Source of the DNA: Holtermannia corniformis
Lineage: Eukaryota > Basidiomycota > Tremellomycetes > Holtermanniales
Assembly (NCBI GenBank): GCA_001599935.1
Contig: BCIJ01000006.1
Location: forward strand, 758,405 to 822,404
DNA: 64,000 nucleotides
Direction of reading: 5' to 3'
Of the stretch, positions 34,329-46,346 are shown in pieces. The notes beneath the pieces are model-generated. The model was given only the letters and a program-made list of their open reading frames with translations, had not been told where the DNA came from and searched no databases. Position numbers and translations under genes: made by a program. Each line of letters begins with the position of its first letter. Position 1 is the stretch's first letter.

Positions 34329-36284
34329 ATGTCGGCAGAGTCATCAATCGCGCTCAAGCAGGAAATCAAGGAGGAGGCCATGCCGTCCGCGTTCGAGGTC
34401 AAGACTGAAGTCGGCGCGGTCGAGATCCCAACAATCGAGGGCAAGAGCGAGGCCGAGGTTGTCGAGATCATGGACAAGGCTGCCAAGCAGAGTGAGTACC
34501 CGCTTGAGCGTTTCAAACGGCCTGTCGCAGCTCATCGGTCACTGCTGCGCCAATAGCTGACATTGCACAGTTTACTTCTACTTCTCCGACTCAAACCTGC
34601 CGATCGACAAGTTCTTCTTCTCGCTCACGGCATGCAATCCCGAGGGCTGGGTACCCATCGCCACCATCCTCTCCTTCAAGCGGATGGCCGAGTTCAAGCC
34701 GCACGGCGTGCCGTTCATCGTCACGGCACTGCAGAGGGCCATCGCTGCCGAGGGCAACGACGCATTGCTAGCACTCGGGGCGAAAGAGGGCTCCGAGGAT
34801 CTCGTCAACGTGCGCCGAAAGCGGCCGCTTGAGCATGACAAGACGACTTGGGAGCGGACGGCGTATGTGGTATGTCGGTTCTGTGTATGTATGACACGCT
34901 GAGGTTCTCATACCCAATGCAGAAGGGCTTCGGCGAAAAGGACTCGGACGCCAACACGCAGGAGAAGATTGAAGCCTACTTTGCTCAGTTTGGTGTCATC
35001 AATGCTGTGCGCAAGCGTCGTGGCGACAAGGAGGGCGAGGGTGTCAAGGGCAAGGGCAAGGGAGACTTCAAGGTTTGTCCTGTGGTTGTGTTTGTCGTGC
35101 TTTGTGCTCATCCGCACAGGGCTCCGTGTTTGTCGAGTTCAAGTACCTCAAGGAGCTCGAGGAGTTTGTTGCCAACAAAGAGCTGCCCAAGTTCAACGAG
35201 GAGGACATGACTCACATGACAAAGTGGGTCGGTCAGAGATGTGGAGCGCGACGGATGCTTACACGCGACAGGGAGGACTACTGTCAGATGAAGATCAAGG
35301 AGAAGGGCCTTGATGCCTCGACCATTCACCGCGGGGCGACCGATGCCGGGCACGACAAAAAGGCAAGCACAGGTGCTGGCCGCAAATTCAATGCCTTCCG
35401 CGAGATGGAGAAGCTTAAGCATGGTGGACACGCCAACCTGGCCAGCATCCCGGATGGCATGGGCATCGTCGGCGAGGGCTCGGCTGCCGCTAACAACGCT
35501 GGTAAGCGCAAGCGTGAGGCCGGTGAAGATGAGAGCGACGGCAAGAAGGCCAAGCCGGTGAGTGACCATCAGCACCATTGACAAACATCATCTCACGTCA
35601 CAGACCCCGCTTTTCATCACGTACAACGGCAAGGAGGTCGAAGTCAGCCTCGAAGACGGCAGCATCATCAACCCGTCCGAGCTCGTCTTTGAAGACAACT
35701 CGGTCATCAAGTTTGTCAACGCCGGCTCGCAGGGCGACTGGCAGCAGCTCAAGGTGAGGCACCGCTGTTTCATCTGCATCACCCGGCTAACGTCTGCAGG
35801 CCGATGTGATCGCAATTGGCTACGAGGCGCCGTTCGTCTCTTACCCAAAGGGTACCACTTCCGGTACCTTCTCGCTCTCGCGGGTCTTCACCGAGGACGA
35901 CTTGAAAAAGCTTAACGAGGCTAAGATTGAGGTTGGCGGTAAGGCCATCAAGTGGGAGTACATGGATGGTAAGTTGCTCTGCATGCGCCAGGGTATGTGC
36001 TGACGACCACAGCCGACGCTCAGCGTGACTACTGGACCAAGCGCGCCGGCTTCCAGGGCCGTGCGGCACTCGCAAAGCACCAAGAAGCAAAGGATGCCGC
36101 TCGGTTCGATTCACGCGCAAAGCGTGACGGTGGTCGAGGTGGCCGGGGCGGACGAGGTGGCCGGGGCGGTCGCGGTGGTCGCGGTGGCGGTCGCGGTGGC
36201 AAGCAGGGTGGCGACAGAGATAGGAACGACGAAAAGAAGCCGCAGCGGGCAGACTTGCCGCCAGTGATTGGCACGGCAGAGTAG
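34329..36284 (+). CDS. LHP1: La ribonucleoprotein (Lhp1) with RGG tail
   Basis: Eight exons (34329-34491, 34571-34869, 34923-35072, 35120-35223, 35272-35557, 35604-35753, 35800-35968, 36013-36284) give 530 aa. An acidic N-terminus is followed by the La motif (IYFYFSDSNLPIDKFFF onward, residues about 54-140), an RRM (about 150-240), a basic linker, and a second atypical RRM-like domain (about 335-450). The C-terminus has an RGG repeat of about 20 residues, then a charged tail. La proteins bind the UUU-OH 3' end of new RNA polymerase III transcripts in the nucleus and protect pre-tRNAs. Yeast Lhp1 (about 275 aa) lacks the second RRM, so this protein is closer in layout to animal and S. pombe La. 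An upstream in-frame Met at 34227 exists, but MSAESS at 34329 has the typical La start. Confidence 0.92.
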
Positions 36285-36529
36285 GCGCGCTTCCTCAGGG
36301 GCTTCACGGTGTTCTTGGCTTGTCACGTCTTGTTTTCGATGAACTGCATCCGTTGGTCCCGGGCAGGATTGGGTGTTAGGACACGCTACTGATTGCCGTC
36401 ACTTCCTTTGATCTGACTTATTTGCCTGAGAGAAGGCATGGCTTTACGCTTGACGTGACGCTGCACGGCGTCACCTTGAACATTGACGGGTGTGAACGCG
36501 CCACCCTCCTGGATCAGTCCACTGCCAGT

Positions 36530-36862
36530 ATGAGCGGCCGACTCGAGATGCCAGATATCCTGAAGCCGAAACGAGATATGTTCACCACAGCGATCGACGC
36601 ACACGCCAACGCGCCCTCGGTCGACACTTGGGAGAACGCCATCACCATAGGCTTTGAATATTTGACCGAGGCAAGCAAACGTGGTGTTCTGCAATTCGAA
36701 CAGGACAACATCTCAAAAATCACACATGATAGAATGGGCATTGCGAGCCATGTTTTATGCCTCCAGCTGCAAAACATGATGTTAGATTCTGCAGCAGCGC
36801 GCCGTAGTACGCTCCTTGCGCAAGATGCCTTGAAGCATTTGCCGAACGGCAATGCAGCGTGA
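36530..36862 (+). CDS. Orphan small protein (110 aa), tentative
   Basis: The frame starting MSGRLEMPDI ends HLPNGNAA. It is predicted mostly helical, with an amphipathic run from about residue 25 to 100 (WENAITIGFEYLTEASKRGV region). The open frame continues upstream to 36422, but that part is less protein-like. It shows faint position-by-position resemblance to the frame at 38066-38368 (a shared F-TA-D spacing, a Trp, a KGV/RGV turn and a GNA ending), which would make them diverged paralogues if real. No known family. Confidence 0.4.
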   Translation: MSGRLEMPDILKPKRDMFTTAIDAHANAPSVDTWENAITIGFEYLTEASKRGVLQFEQDNISKITHDRMGIASHVLCLQLQNMMLDSAAARRSTLLAQDALKHLPNGNAA

Positions 36863-37782
36863 AGATGCATTGCTGGCAAGTGTTAACTATGCAACTATGC
36901 CAGATGTCACCACAGCCTTGGCGATCAGCATGTAGCACCTCCTCGGTCCCTGGCCCTAGTACGACCTAAGATAATCCCGCTGATTATCAAAAGCATAATA
37001 TCAGCAAACTGGGCTTGCGCGGCCCCACATCTCATTGCGCTCCCAGAAAGCACCATGTCCGCTTGCTACACACTTTGGCTTGCTTATGCCACCCTTTGAT
37101 TTCGGTCTGAGGTCACTGTGAGAAGGGCCTTCGAGGCTACCACTATCTCGTCTCGAGAGGAGACATCACCAAGCTGGCAGTGCAGCGCGTCGATGCCAGA
37201 TCCATTCATCCATGCCTAGTCACCGTACCTACTATCATGAACGCACCGACTCCTGCAACAGGTTCACCAGGCTACGATATATCCTGGCTACCAGAACCTA
37301 AGCGCAGACAGGTTCTGCCGACAACAGGGTGCCCTTTGTCAGAGGCATTGTATGCCGACGTGAACGCCACTAGCTCCACTCTGGAAACGACCAAAACGGC
37401 GAAGGTATCGGTTGCAAAAGCCCTGACCGAGAATGGGTGTGCGTCCGAAGCGTACTAGTCCTCCGCCAATACAGGAAATAGAGATTGCAATCAAGTCCCG
37501 TTGGCAGAGAGAGATTAGTGCTTCGGCACAGCTGTCACTAGTGACAGCGAAGTCCTACGACGTTCTTAGTGAACAGTAGTACGCTGGGTGATACGTGTCA
37601 TGAACCCGCCACAAGCTTTCGATGCGCTTGGCTACATAGCGCCGCCGGGGTGCTACGCCCTCTTTACTGATGTTAACAGCTCCCTTTCATAGCCGAAGGG
37701 CATTAGAAGGCCACGCTTGCACTCAGCAGCATAAAAGCACAAGGTTGGCATGTTGGATTACGACACTCAGCCAGCCATCGCC

Positions 37783-37905
37783 GCATCCGGCGAAGACTAC
37801 ATCTGGCGAGGATGTAGCCAAGACACGTCCGGCGCGGCGAGGATGTAGTCAAGACGCCGAGGATGCGACGCATCCGGCGAGGATGCAGATGAAGACGCAT
37901 CCGGC
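37783..37905. repeat. Imperfect direct repeats, CATCCGGCGAGGATG core
   Basis: The core CATCCGGCGAGGATG and close variants (CATCTGGCGAGGATG, CGTCCGGCG..., GGCGAGGATGTAG) recur four to six times over about 120 bp, separated by AAGAC-type linkers. The core is itself a small palindrome (CATCC/GGATG). Copies are irregularly spaced and diverged, unlike a CRISPR array, and look like a decaying minisatellite. Confidence 0.65.
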
Positions 37906-38005
37906 GAGACATCAGAGACGGCGGGCGAAGTGGGCGAAAACCTACAAAGAAGCGCCGTAGCGAGCGAGATGCATCACGGTCTTTCCCATCATCATCTAAC
38001 ATGGC

Positions 38006-38368
38006 ATGCTGGTCACCCCGCCACTGACTATGGGCACATATATTCAGACACGGACCGTTGCATTCATGATCGGACGCACTGTAGAGCAGGCAAAACAAGC
38101 CTTCGTGACGGCTTGCGATAATTACAAAGCAAAGCAATCTGAGGAAAACTGGAAGAGCATGAAGGCGACATGCTTCGCGCTGTCGATCTCGAAGGGAGTC
38201 ACATTAGAAGATACCAGTTGGCTGTCTAGTCAGCTGGAGCCATTCGGAAGAAAAGGTCTTGAGATCATCCTTCAGCTCGGCCACCAGTACGGCCACATAA
38301 CTGCAGAGGAAGCGGCGGAGGCAATGGCGGAATCCTTGTCGGAGCCCAACACTTCAGGCAATGCGTAA
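38006..38368 (+). CDS. Orphan small protein (100-120 aa), tentative
   Basis: The frame reads from MLVTPPL (38006) or, more likely, from MIGRTVEQAKQAF (38066) to SEPNTSGNA. It looks helical, with regular Ala/Leu/Lys spacing (AFVTACDNYKAKQSEENW, ITAEEAAEAMAES). No signal peptide. Only weak resemblance to the frame at 36530-36862 was noticed. It lies directly downstream of the repeat cluster and about 160 bp from the 3' end of ZNHIT2. Confidence 0.45.
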   Translation: MLVTPPLTMGTYIQTRTVAFMIGRTVEQAKQAFVTACDNYKAKQSEENWKSMKATCFALSISKGVTLEDTSWLSSQLEPFGRKGLEIILQLGHQYGHITAEEAAEAMAESLSEPNTSGNA

Positions 38369-38528
38369 GAGATTTGACATGTCTGTGCCCCATTTATATG
38401 CAGTTGATTGCTACTGCACGTTGTCCCGATGTACGCTGCGCTGGAGGTTGTTGGAGCACACGGTGACTGACGCACCCTAGCAAGCCCCTACACCAGCAGA
38501 CTCTAGCTTTGGCTCGGAGGTGATGGAT

Positions 38529-40005
38529 TCATGCGATATTAAGAGCAGGTCTGGCCTCTGGCTCATCCCCCGCCTCCAACTCCCTCCTCAGCCTCGCAAC
38601 CTCCTCTCCTACATCCCGTTCTAATGCAACCCAAGTCTCTCGCCCAATTCCAGTCAGAGTCTTGACATAGAACGCTAGCTTGCGCGGACTCGCCTCCTTT
38701 GTTGAGGTGAAGATACCATGAAGATCTGAGAATGCGACTTGAGATGGGTGCGGCTCAGATAGGAGTAGTGGTGGGTGTAGGAGAGGTTGCAGTGTCGTGA
38801 GTAGTGTAATGAGTGCCGTGCCGGTTGGCTTGGGCTCCTATATCATTGTTAGCTTACGTAGAACAGACAATGTAATGCACGCACGACTTCATCCCCGATG
38901 CAAGTCCAGATGGCTTCCCAAGCTTGTCGAGCACTCTTGTACCGCGTCGTCGACTTGACGTCGCCCAAGAAAGGAACAAGCCGTCCGAGTTCTGCTCTGA
39001 TCTCGTATTTCTCGTCACTTGCAACAGAAGTGACATCTCGTATCCGGAAGGATAATAGCAAATGGGTGTATGCAATGCTATCCGACGGGTGGTAAGTGCC
39101 ACACGACAGCGTGCGCAGTGACTCACCAGACCGCCAGAACGTTGTACAGCAGCCTCTCACCAACACCAGGCGGAGGATTGATTGCATCCAGAATCGAATC
39201 GTCGATCAACGCTGGCCGGCTCGGCTCGTCAACCGACTCGGCGTCGTCCCCATCGTCGTCAACCTCGAACCACGGACGCTCGCCTTCATCGTCATCGCTT
39301 TCCATCCCGTCCATGGTTTCCAGCAACGCCTTGGTCTCTGCCGACTGCGGATCCTTGAGAAGCTTGATAAAGCGGTCTCGATGTTGCGCAGGCAGAAGAT
39401 GGAACAGCTTGTTCGAGTCGATCTCGTCTGAGCCGCGTCAATACGCTGTATCACGGGCAGCAGAAGCTAGCACTTACCTATATCGATATCACCTAGCTTC
39501 TCCAACAACTCCTCATCGATATCCACTTCATCCTCATCGAGGTCCTCGACGCCAGGGATATCATCGACTGTACCCTCAAATCGCTTGAGCATCTGCAACA
39601 TCTCCAGCTTGTCCTTCGAGCTCGTACCGCCATCTACCGCCACCTCTGACTGGATTGAAGAGAGGTAGAACGGCTCGGAGCATTGAGCATGTTTCTTCAA
39701 GCGCATGAGTCCGCGTCATGCGCTACGTTGCCCGACCAGCACGCACTTGAGATCGAAAGCAATTCAAAGAGCAGTACAACACGTTGCAGCGTGGACAGGT
39801 ATACCTACTATCTACCTGCCGACATCTAGTGCACTGCGTGAGTTGAGCAATGTAACGTCCGGCAGTCAGCAGGGTACACTCACAGGCCACAAGTTGGAGC
39901 TGTCGAGCTCGAGCTTTCGCCGAGTTTGGCCGGTAGCCGGATTGTCTTGCGTGCCGTTTTGGCCGATACAGGTAGCTTGATGTTCCTTGCACTTGGAATG
40001 TTCAT
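38529..40005 (-). CDS. ZNHIT2: Zinc-finger HIT protein 2 (ZNHIT2) homologue
   Basis: Six exons (39884-40005, 39747-39825, 39478-39694, 39127-39427, 38885-39077, 38529-38837) give 406 aa. Splicing the first intron at a TAG acceptor assembles a complete zf-HIT module at about residues 38-75: CGLC, YTCPRCNVLYCSLNCF, then KHAQCSEPFY. Downstream helical segments (LEMLQMLKRFEG, LFHLLPAQHRDRFIKLL) and a conserved-looking C-terminal region match the ZNHIT2 layout. In animals ZNHIT2 links the R2TP/RUVBL chaperone to U5 snRNP assembly; the same role here is inferred. An upstream in-frame Met at 40098 gives a 31-residue longer N-terminus; 40005 is preferred because that extension is low-quality. Confidence 0.85.
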
Positions 40006-40568
40006 GGCGAGTGTTGCAGCACTGCAAATGTCGCTTGACCAACTTGTGGGTGGCGAACCAAAAGGGGTTTGTCCGATCAACCCCCTTTCCCAAATCACCG
40101 CGGCGTTAACATCCCCTTCGCGTCCTCAAAGCCAAAGTCAGCGCCAGCATCCAGCATCCAACAACCATCAACGTGAGTCTTCTGCTTCCCCTATGCTCTC
40201 TCTGTGTCACCACACTCCAACTATCATGATGAGACCACGTTGGCACCAGTCCTACGTTTTCGTGAAGGACAACCCTACAATTTATTGGCCCGCGACGTTC
40301 TTTATACGCTCCGTTCGACGAGGCTTCTCTGATCCACTCTGTCTTCTGCATGTGCTCGCTCTACGCGAAGATAGCGCTGACACTCTGTCTAGATTCCATG
40401 TTGTCTTCGATCTTCCTGTCGAAGTCATTAAATTGTATTGGTTACCGTAGCTTCGCTTCATGCAATGTGTGATTATCATATCGAAGTACATACTGTACAA
40501 TCATCTTGCATACAGCTCATACAAGCAAGATACTCTACCTCGCCATTCTGACGCTCGCCCAGCCCAGC
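40006..40568. promoter_or_regulatory. ZNHIT2 promoter and 3' flank of the Cdc11/Nud1 gene
   Basis: A 563-bp spacer between two minus-strand genes: the right part is 3' flank of the scaffold gene, the left part the ZNHIT2 promoter. Short frames on both strands are unconvincing; local composition is AT-richer than the genes. Confidence 0.5.
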
Positions 40569-43500
40569 TCAGTTCAGCATACTGACCTCCATCGCGCGCT
40601 CCAGCAGCTTGCGCGCCTTGTCCCGCTCACCGGCGCCAACAACCACGCCGTCCAGCACGACAATGTTCTCGCAGGCGGCCATGACGAGTCCACGGTACAC
40701 CAAGCGCTTGGTATACCACTCGTCTGGAAGTGATCGCCGGAACTGATGGTCGAGTGTCGACCAGGCTTGCGCAGGCGTAGCGGAAGCGGGTGGGTCCGCG
40801 AGCACGGTCATGTTGGCTGCAAAGTAGGTCGAGGCCGAGAGTGTGGTTGCAGCTGGTGGCCGTGCGTCTTCTGAAGGGTTCAGGGCGGATGCGAGCGAGC
40901 CGCCGGGAAGGAGAAGAGGAAGGTAGAAGCTCAGTGTGCAGGGGTTCATCCTGCAAGCGTCAGTTGCATCCTGAGGCCAACCGCGCGAGCGCACCTCAAG
41001 TCGACCTCTTCCAGCGCCGACAGCCCACGCAAGCCCTTGACGACGCCCTTTGTCCCGCGCCCGCCGAGTCTACCGCCAACAACCATCAACTTACGCAAGC
41101 CTTCCAGCCCGCGTAGGCCATCGAGGTTGTCGATAAAGTTGTAGTTGAGGTTGAGCACGCGCAAGTTCGGTAGTCGTTTCGCAAAGTCCCTGGGCCACGC
41201 CGAGAGTTTGCAAGCGGCAGCTTCGAGATAAATCAAAGAGTACAGGGCGCAGTCTGGGAAGAAGTCTGCCCGTAAGGGGTTGCCTATTATCGGTGAGCGT
41301 TACCCAAGCAAAGGTGGACGCAACGTACCGGACACGTAGAGCCGTTTGACATCTCTCAAATCCGCGGCTGACAGCGTCCTAAGCGATGCATGAGCGCCGA
41401 ACAAGATAACGTTGGCGCAGGGTCACTCACAAGTCATTGCCCCGCTGATTCCTCAAGCTCAGATTCTCCAGTCGCCCACCCACACGTCGCTCCGAGCGAT
41501 CCAGGCGCTGAAGATCGTTGTTGTCCGCGAAAAGTGTCCGCAACTTGGGGAACCGTGACAAATCGATCCTTGACACCTTGTTATCACTGATTCGCAGCAC
41601 TCGGAGCTGCGGCATCGAAACGATAGGATCAATGACCTCGAGCTGGTTGCAATCTACCGTTGTCAGTGGCATCCCTCCAGGATCCTCACACCACGGACCA
41701 AGATTGAGCGACCCGATACTGTTCAGCCGGGGCAACCCTGCAACCGACACAAGCTGATTGTTGGCGACATTCAGCGATTCCAGTCGTTGCCTGTCAGGCG
41801 TGAGCGAGGCGATAGCAGTTTACCAGCCGTACACACCACTTGGAGCCTTCAAAGTCGAGACGCTCAATGCGGTTGTCGGTGCAGCTGAGCTTGATGAGAT
41901 TGTCCATGGACATGATGCTTGACAGGTCTGTGATCATGTTGCCGTTTGCTCGTAGCTCGCGTAGATGGCGCAAGCAGTCCAATTCTGAAGCGAAGTGAGC
42001 TCAAGCGACGCAAAACGTAATGCACGCACGCTTGACGCTGTCAATCTTGTTATGCGAGATGTCGAGATACTGTAGATTCCGCAGATGATTGACGGCCGTC
42101 AAGCTTGTCAAGCGGTTCACGGCAACGTGCAGTGTTCTGACGGATGACGGGATACCGCTTAGGTAACTGATGCGGTTGTTGCAGCTGAGATGTGTCAGTA
42201 ACACTCGTTGCCAGTAACACAACTCACAGGTTGATCTCATCCAGCTTGGGCAAAAACTCCTTTAATCTTGCCATGCTGTCCGCGTTCTTGCCACTCAAGT
42301 CGATGCAACGCAGCTCCTCCCAGTGTGGCTCGAATGGTTGCACATCGGTGATGAGCTGCACTAGGTTGTCGTGTGCTACACCAAAGGAGCATTCGGTAAG
42401 GAACGTCGCATCTGCCGCTGATTTGCGACTTTTACTGCCACGGCCAGCAGTCGAAATGCGAGACGAGCGAGAGGCGATGGGTACGTCCGACTCTTCAGTC
42501 TCCGATGCACCGGACTGTTCCACGCGCTGCGATGCTGTTGGTGGTTTGGACGGTGTCGTGAAGTTGTCCAAGGCTGTAGTCGTCAGCGCGTTCTGTGGCC
42601 ATGTGCCCGACACTCACTGAGGTCCTCCATTTCCTCTAGGATCCCTGTTATCCGCTTGGTCCGCGCAGACGGAAGGAAGCTCTTGCTTGCGCCCTCCTCC
42701 TGAAACTCCCCGCTGAACAAGTCATCACCAGGGGTCCAGCTCTTCCGTCGGCTTTCCGTGGTAGACGTTACAGAGATATCAATGCGCTCGACGTTGAGCA
42801 TCTTGCCAGCCTTCTTGCCGTCCGAGAAGCTGACACTGCGCTTGTGAGCGCTCCCGTCCGAGAGTCCAGGTGTCACGCTGGCCGAGTTGCGGTCTCGAGG
42901 TCGAGGAGTTTCGTCCTCGATGAGGTAGCTCGTCTTCTTTTTCAGCGCAGAGACAGGCGTGGCGGCGTTGCGCATCGCCGAACGGAAGGGTTTCAGCGAT
43001 GCGACCACAGGTGGCGTTGGCGTTTGGAAGACGGGGGCAGCCGCTTGCGCAATAGGCTGAGAGTTTGGGAACTGGAACGCGCCATTGAACGAGGATTTGG
43101 TGGCATGATTGAGTGGCGATGGAGTGGTCGTCGTGGGTGCAGGTACAGGAGCAGCAACCCTGTCAGGCGAGGCCGTGACAATTGATTCACTCTGACTGGC
43201 GTATTCGTCTTCGGACGTGTCTGCACGAGCTTCTGGCGGAGCAGGAGGTAGCGTCTCATCTTCCGAGGAATAACTATCTTCAATGAGAGTTGAGGAGGGA
43301 ATAGCCGCGGGAGCGGGGATGCTATCTTGCGGTGGGGCGGATTGAGCTCGGTCGCTACCTTCCTGCAGGCTATCGAACCCAGCAAAGACATCGATGCTCT
43401 CTTCGCTGACATGACTCATGCCGGTCAGGTCACCAGCAGCGTCGCCTGAAGCTGTTCGAGAAGGACCGGCAGAAGACGAAGCAGTCGCCTGCTTCACCCA

Positions 43501-45964
43501 GCGCATCTGCTGCTTGTCAAATACCATCCTGCCTATCCGCTCCGGGAGAGCCTGGATGTCGTCAGGACCAATGCGAGTCATGACTCTGGGCAACGGAGGC
43601 CCACGGTGCTTGACGAATGATGTCGATGTCGTCGTAGCCGTAGCAAGTGTTGAGGAGGACACATATCGATTCAGGTCATCGGGTGGGGGTTGAGGAGCAA
43701 CGGAAGATTGGGCAGGTCGTACAGTTGTAGATGTGTCAGCTGTTGATGCGTGACTACTGGATGTGCGGGGCAGTGATTTGTTCAACGAGCCCGAGCCAGT
43801 CGACGACAGCCGAGGTGGTCTGCCAGAGCCGAGTCGAGGTTGCTGGTTTGTGCTTGCCACGGCTCGAGCCGACGTGGACGCCGCCGGCTGCGGACGGGAT
43901 GGCGCTTCAGTTGGCAATGGTGCAAGCTCGTCATCCGATTCGGCTTCCTCGACGACCTTGCGAATCTCCTCGGCAGCACTGAGTCGCCGGAGAAGTTTTC
44001 TCGGGCTAGGGCCGTTGCGACGCTTTGACATGGGCACAGCGAGGTGTTGGCGCTGCGCCTCGCCGCCACTGCTGCTTGCATTCTCCGCCGTTGAAGTCGA
44101 GAGGACCCGCTTCGGGAACACAGGACTCGCATCGACGCCAGATGCAGAGTCGGAGACCGCCCGCGCTTTGATGCGCTGCATGAGGGTTGCGGCATTTTGT
44201 ACGTATGCCGACGATGCTGTCGATGGGTTCGACCGATGTTGAGGTGGTGGGTCGGCCGCAGGGGGATCTGGGTAGCGAATAGGAGGAACAGGCATGTTGA
44301 TGAACGCGGGTTGCTTGGGTAGGCTGCGGGAGCTATCAAGAGGCGGCGTCGGTGGGATGTCGTTGTATTCCACTGTCCCAGCGGAGGCTAATCATTTGCT
44401 TCAGCAGAACTCAAACTACTCTCAACCTCAAGAACTCACAATTGCCCACCGCCTTCCGGCGCAAGGTGCCAGCATCGCTACCATCCCCACTCCCGCTCCA
44501 TCGGGTCTCACTGTCAGCGCTGAGGACCGTTGTAGCGGGACTACCTCGGCTTTCTCTAATGCGGCGCAGGACTTCCATCCCTTGCCTACCCCAATCGCGC
44601 TTGACACCTTCACCTCTCGGGGAGCGGACGGGCGGCGAAGGTGATGGGCAATGGGCAAAGCGACTGCCGCTCCTCTCTGCCCACTCTGGCGGTGACAGTC
44701 GTATCCGCTTCGAGGAGCGTGAAGCCGAGGCATCTGTAGAGGGAGTTGAGCCAGACCCGCTTTGCGAAGCTTCATCGTGTTGCTGAAAGATTGTCGGATG
44801 GTTGGTATTGGAGAAGAATGCCTTGTGTCTAGGTGTGGTACTTGGAGGGGATGAGCCGACTGGAATGGCGTCGACGATAGCCGAGAGATAGTCGCGTGTA
44901 TATGTATCGTAACTACGTTGGAAGAGGCGCAGCGGTGGGTTTGCAGCTGCTGGCGAGAGCGGAGGGAGTTGCTTGGCGTGTATCGTCGAGTGTGACGGCC
45001 CAGCCTCATCATCGTAAAAGTCGTCCACCGGCGGCGAAAAGGAGGGCTGCCGACGTCGATCGTGGCTATCCTCCGGGGAGACGGAAAACGTGAATTTATA
45101 GCCTTCCCGTGCATCGTGGTGTACCGTGTGCTGCTCTCGTAGAGGCGACAAGTCGGTTTCGTATGCCTCATCCTCGTTTTCCCCGGCACCGCGGTCGCTG
45201 CCGAGCCGCACGGTCACTTCATCACCTGCACCGTCTTCTTGCCTGCTCTCGACCTCGGTTACGGTCTGCGATGTATCCAATGTGCTGTCAACGGTCGAAT
45301 CGGTGCGTGACGGCGGGGTTACCGACTTGCAGAGGCGCGAGGGGTTGACCGGGGCATACGGGTTGTGAATCGCTGACACTCGTCGTTCGGCGATCACGGT
45401 CGTCTGTGTCTGTGTCACCGAGCCGACCTCGACTGACTGACGCGGGGTGTCATCGAGGTTAGTCACTGGTAGGGGTACGGCCGGAGTTGGTGGGCTTGGA
45501 GGTTGAAACATGCGCTCGAGTGCCAGGGGCGTGAAGAAATCACCCTTGCCTCCTTTGGGGGTGAACGGGTTGGCCGGAAGCGCCTTGGCTTTGGCCAGAG
45601 CCTCCAGCTCCTCGTTCTCCTTGACTACAAAGGTCCCGGCTGCCCGCTCAGTATCTTTGCCTTGTGAGCTGCCGCTATCCGAGGTGGGCGGAGACAGCAG
45701 GCCTTGCACCGGAGTAGCCGGGATATGCCCTCGGCCGCCGTCGACGTGGCCAGATACGATCCGCATCGGTGTCATCTGCCGCCGTGGCGAGTCTTGCCCG
45801 TGATACGATGTCTGCCGCGGTGTTGCCGTCCCGGGCCATCGCCCGCTCGAGCTAGACCGCTTGGTGGGGCTTGACTGTTTTGGAGGAGACGGGGCGATGT
45901 CGGACATGGAGGACTCGACCCATTCTTCGGCCAAGTCATCAGTCTGCCATGCTGGCACCGCCAT
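40569..45964 (-). CDS. CDC11: Septation-initiation scaffold Cdc11/Nud1 (leucine-rich repeats)
   Basis: Ten exons (44440-45964, 42618-44372, about 42228-42573, 42030-42184, 41837-41984, 41699-41790, 41431-41653, 41329-41378, 40995-41283, 40569-40950) close to 1654 aa. The start MAVPAWQTDDLAEEW matches the short N-terminal motif of fission yeast Cdc11. Over 1000 residues of Ser/Pro-rich disorder follow, then about ten leucine-rich repeats (roughly 1160-1540; ISYLSGIPSSVRTLHVAVN, LQYLDISHNKID, LRVLRISDNKV), each broken by small introns. The C-terminus is conserved (LRMNPCTLSFYLP, RLVYRGLVMAACENIVVLDG). Cdc11/Nud1 anchors the septation/mitotic-exit kinase cascade to the spindle pole body. An upstream in-frame Met (46066) is less likely. 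Confidence 0.87.
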
Positions 45965-46346
45965 CTTGGGTGTCTCTGCGCTCTTGCTATCGACTGGCAG
46001 AGCGGCGAGCAAAGGCAGGGACCACTCGAATGTTGAGTGATGGACGTGACTGATTTCTGTAAACAACCTTGTCGCTCCTGCCTTATTTCACCCGCTACCT
46101 TTTTCGGTGATGGGTGGGGTACTTGGCTGTTCGTACGCCTTCGAGGGTTTCGAATCTCAGTGCGGTTAGCAGACCATCCTGGTTCTATGACAGTGCTGTC
46201 CATGAGCCCTGCTGTGTCGAAGAAGTACAATAGTGTTGATGCAAGGTGATTTGCCACCCGGTACCAATGCCACTTTGTGCGCCGCTTCGGTGCGAAACCC
46301 TGTCTGGGAACAGCCAGACGCAGCGAGACGCTCACACAAAGCGAGT
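45965..46346. promoter_or_regulatory. Divergent promoter, Cdc11/Nud1 gene / membrane protein
   Basis: A 382-bp stretch between divergent start codons. Frames that run into it from both sides are extensions of the neighbouring genes. No clear element seen. Confidence 0.5.

Larger units (their letters stand above)
36285..38528. other. Orphan-ORF region between La and ZNHIT2
   Basis: This 2.2-kb stretch contains three short plus-strand frames: 36422-36862 (probable start 36530), 37180-37458 and 38006-38368. It also has a direct-repeat cluster at about 37783-37905. Composition is more AT-rich and codon choice looser than in neighbouring genes. None of the frames matches a family I know. It may be a nursery of lineage-specific genes, decayed genes, or UTR. 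The individual frames are listed separately. Confidence 0.5.

Noticed and set aside
37783..37905. Possible CRISPR array
   Set aside because: Repeat units vary, spacing is irregular and linkers are themselves repetitive; the host is a eukaryote.
39926..40450. Plus-strand frame of 174 codons opposite ZNHIT2
   Set aside because: Antisense to the first exon of ZNHIT2 and continuing into AT-rich spacer; composition not protein-like.
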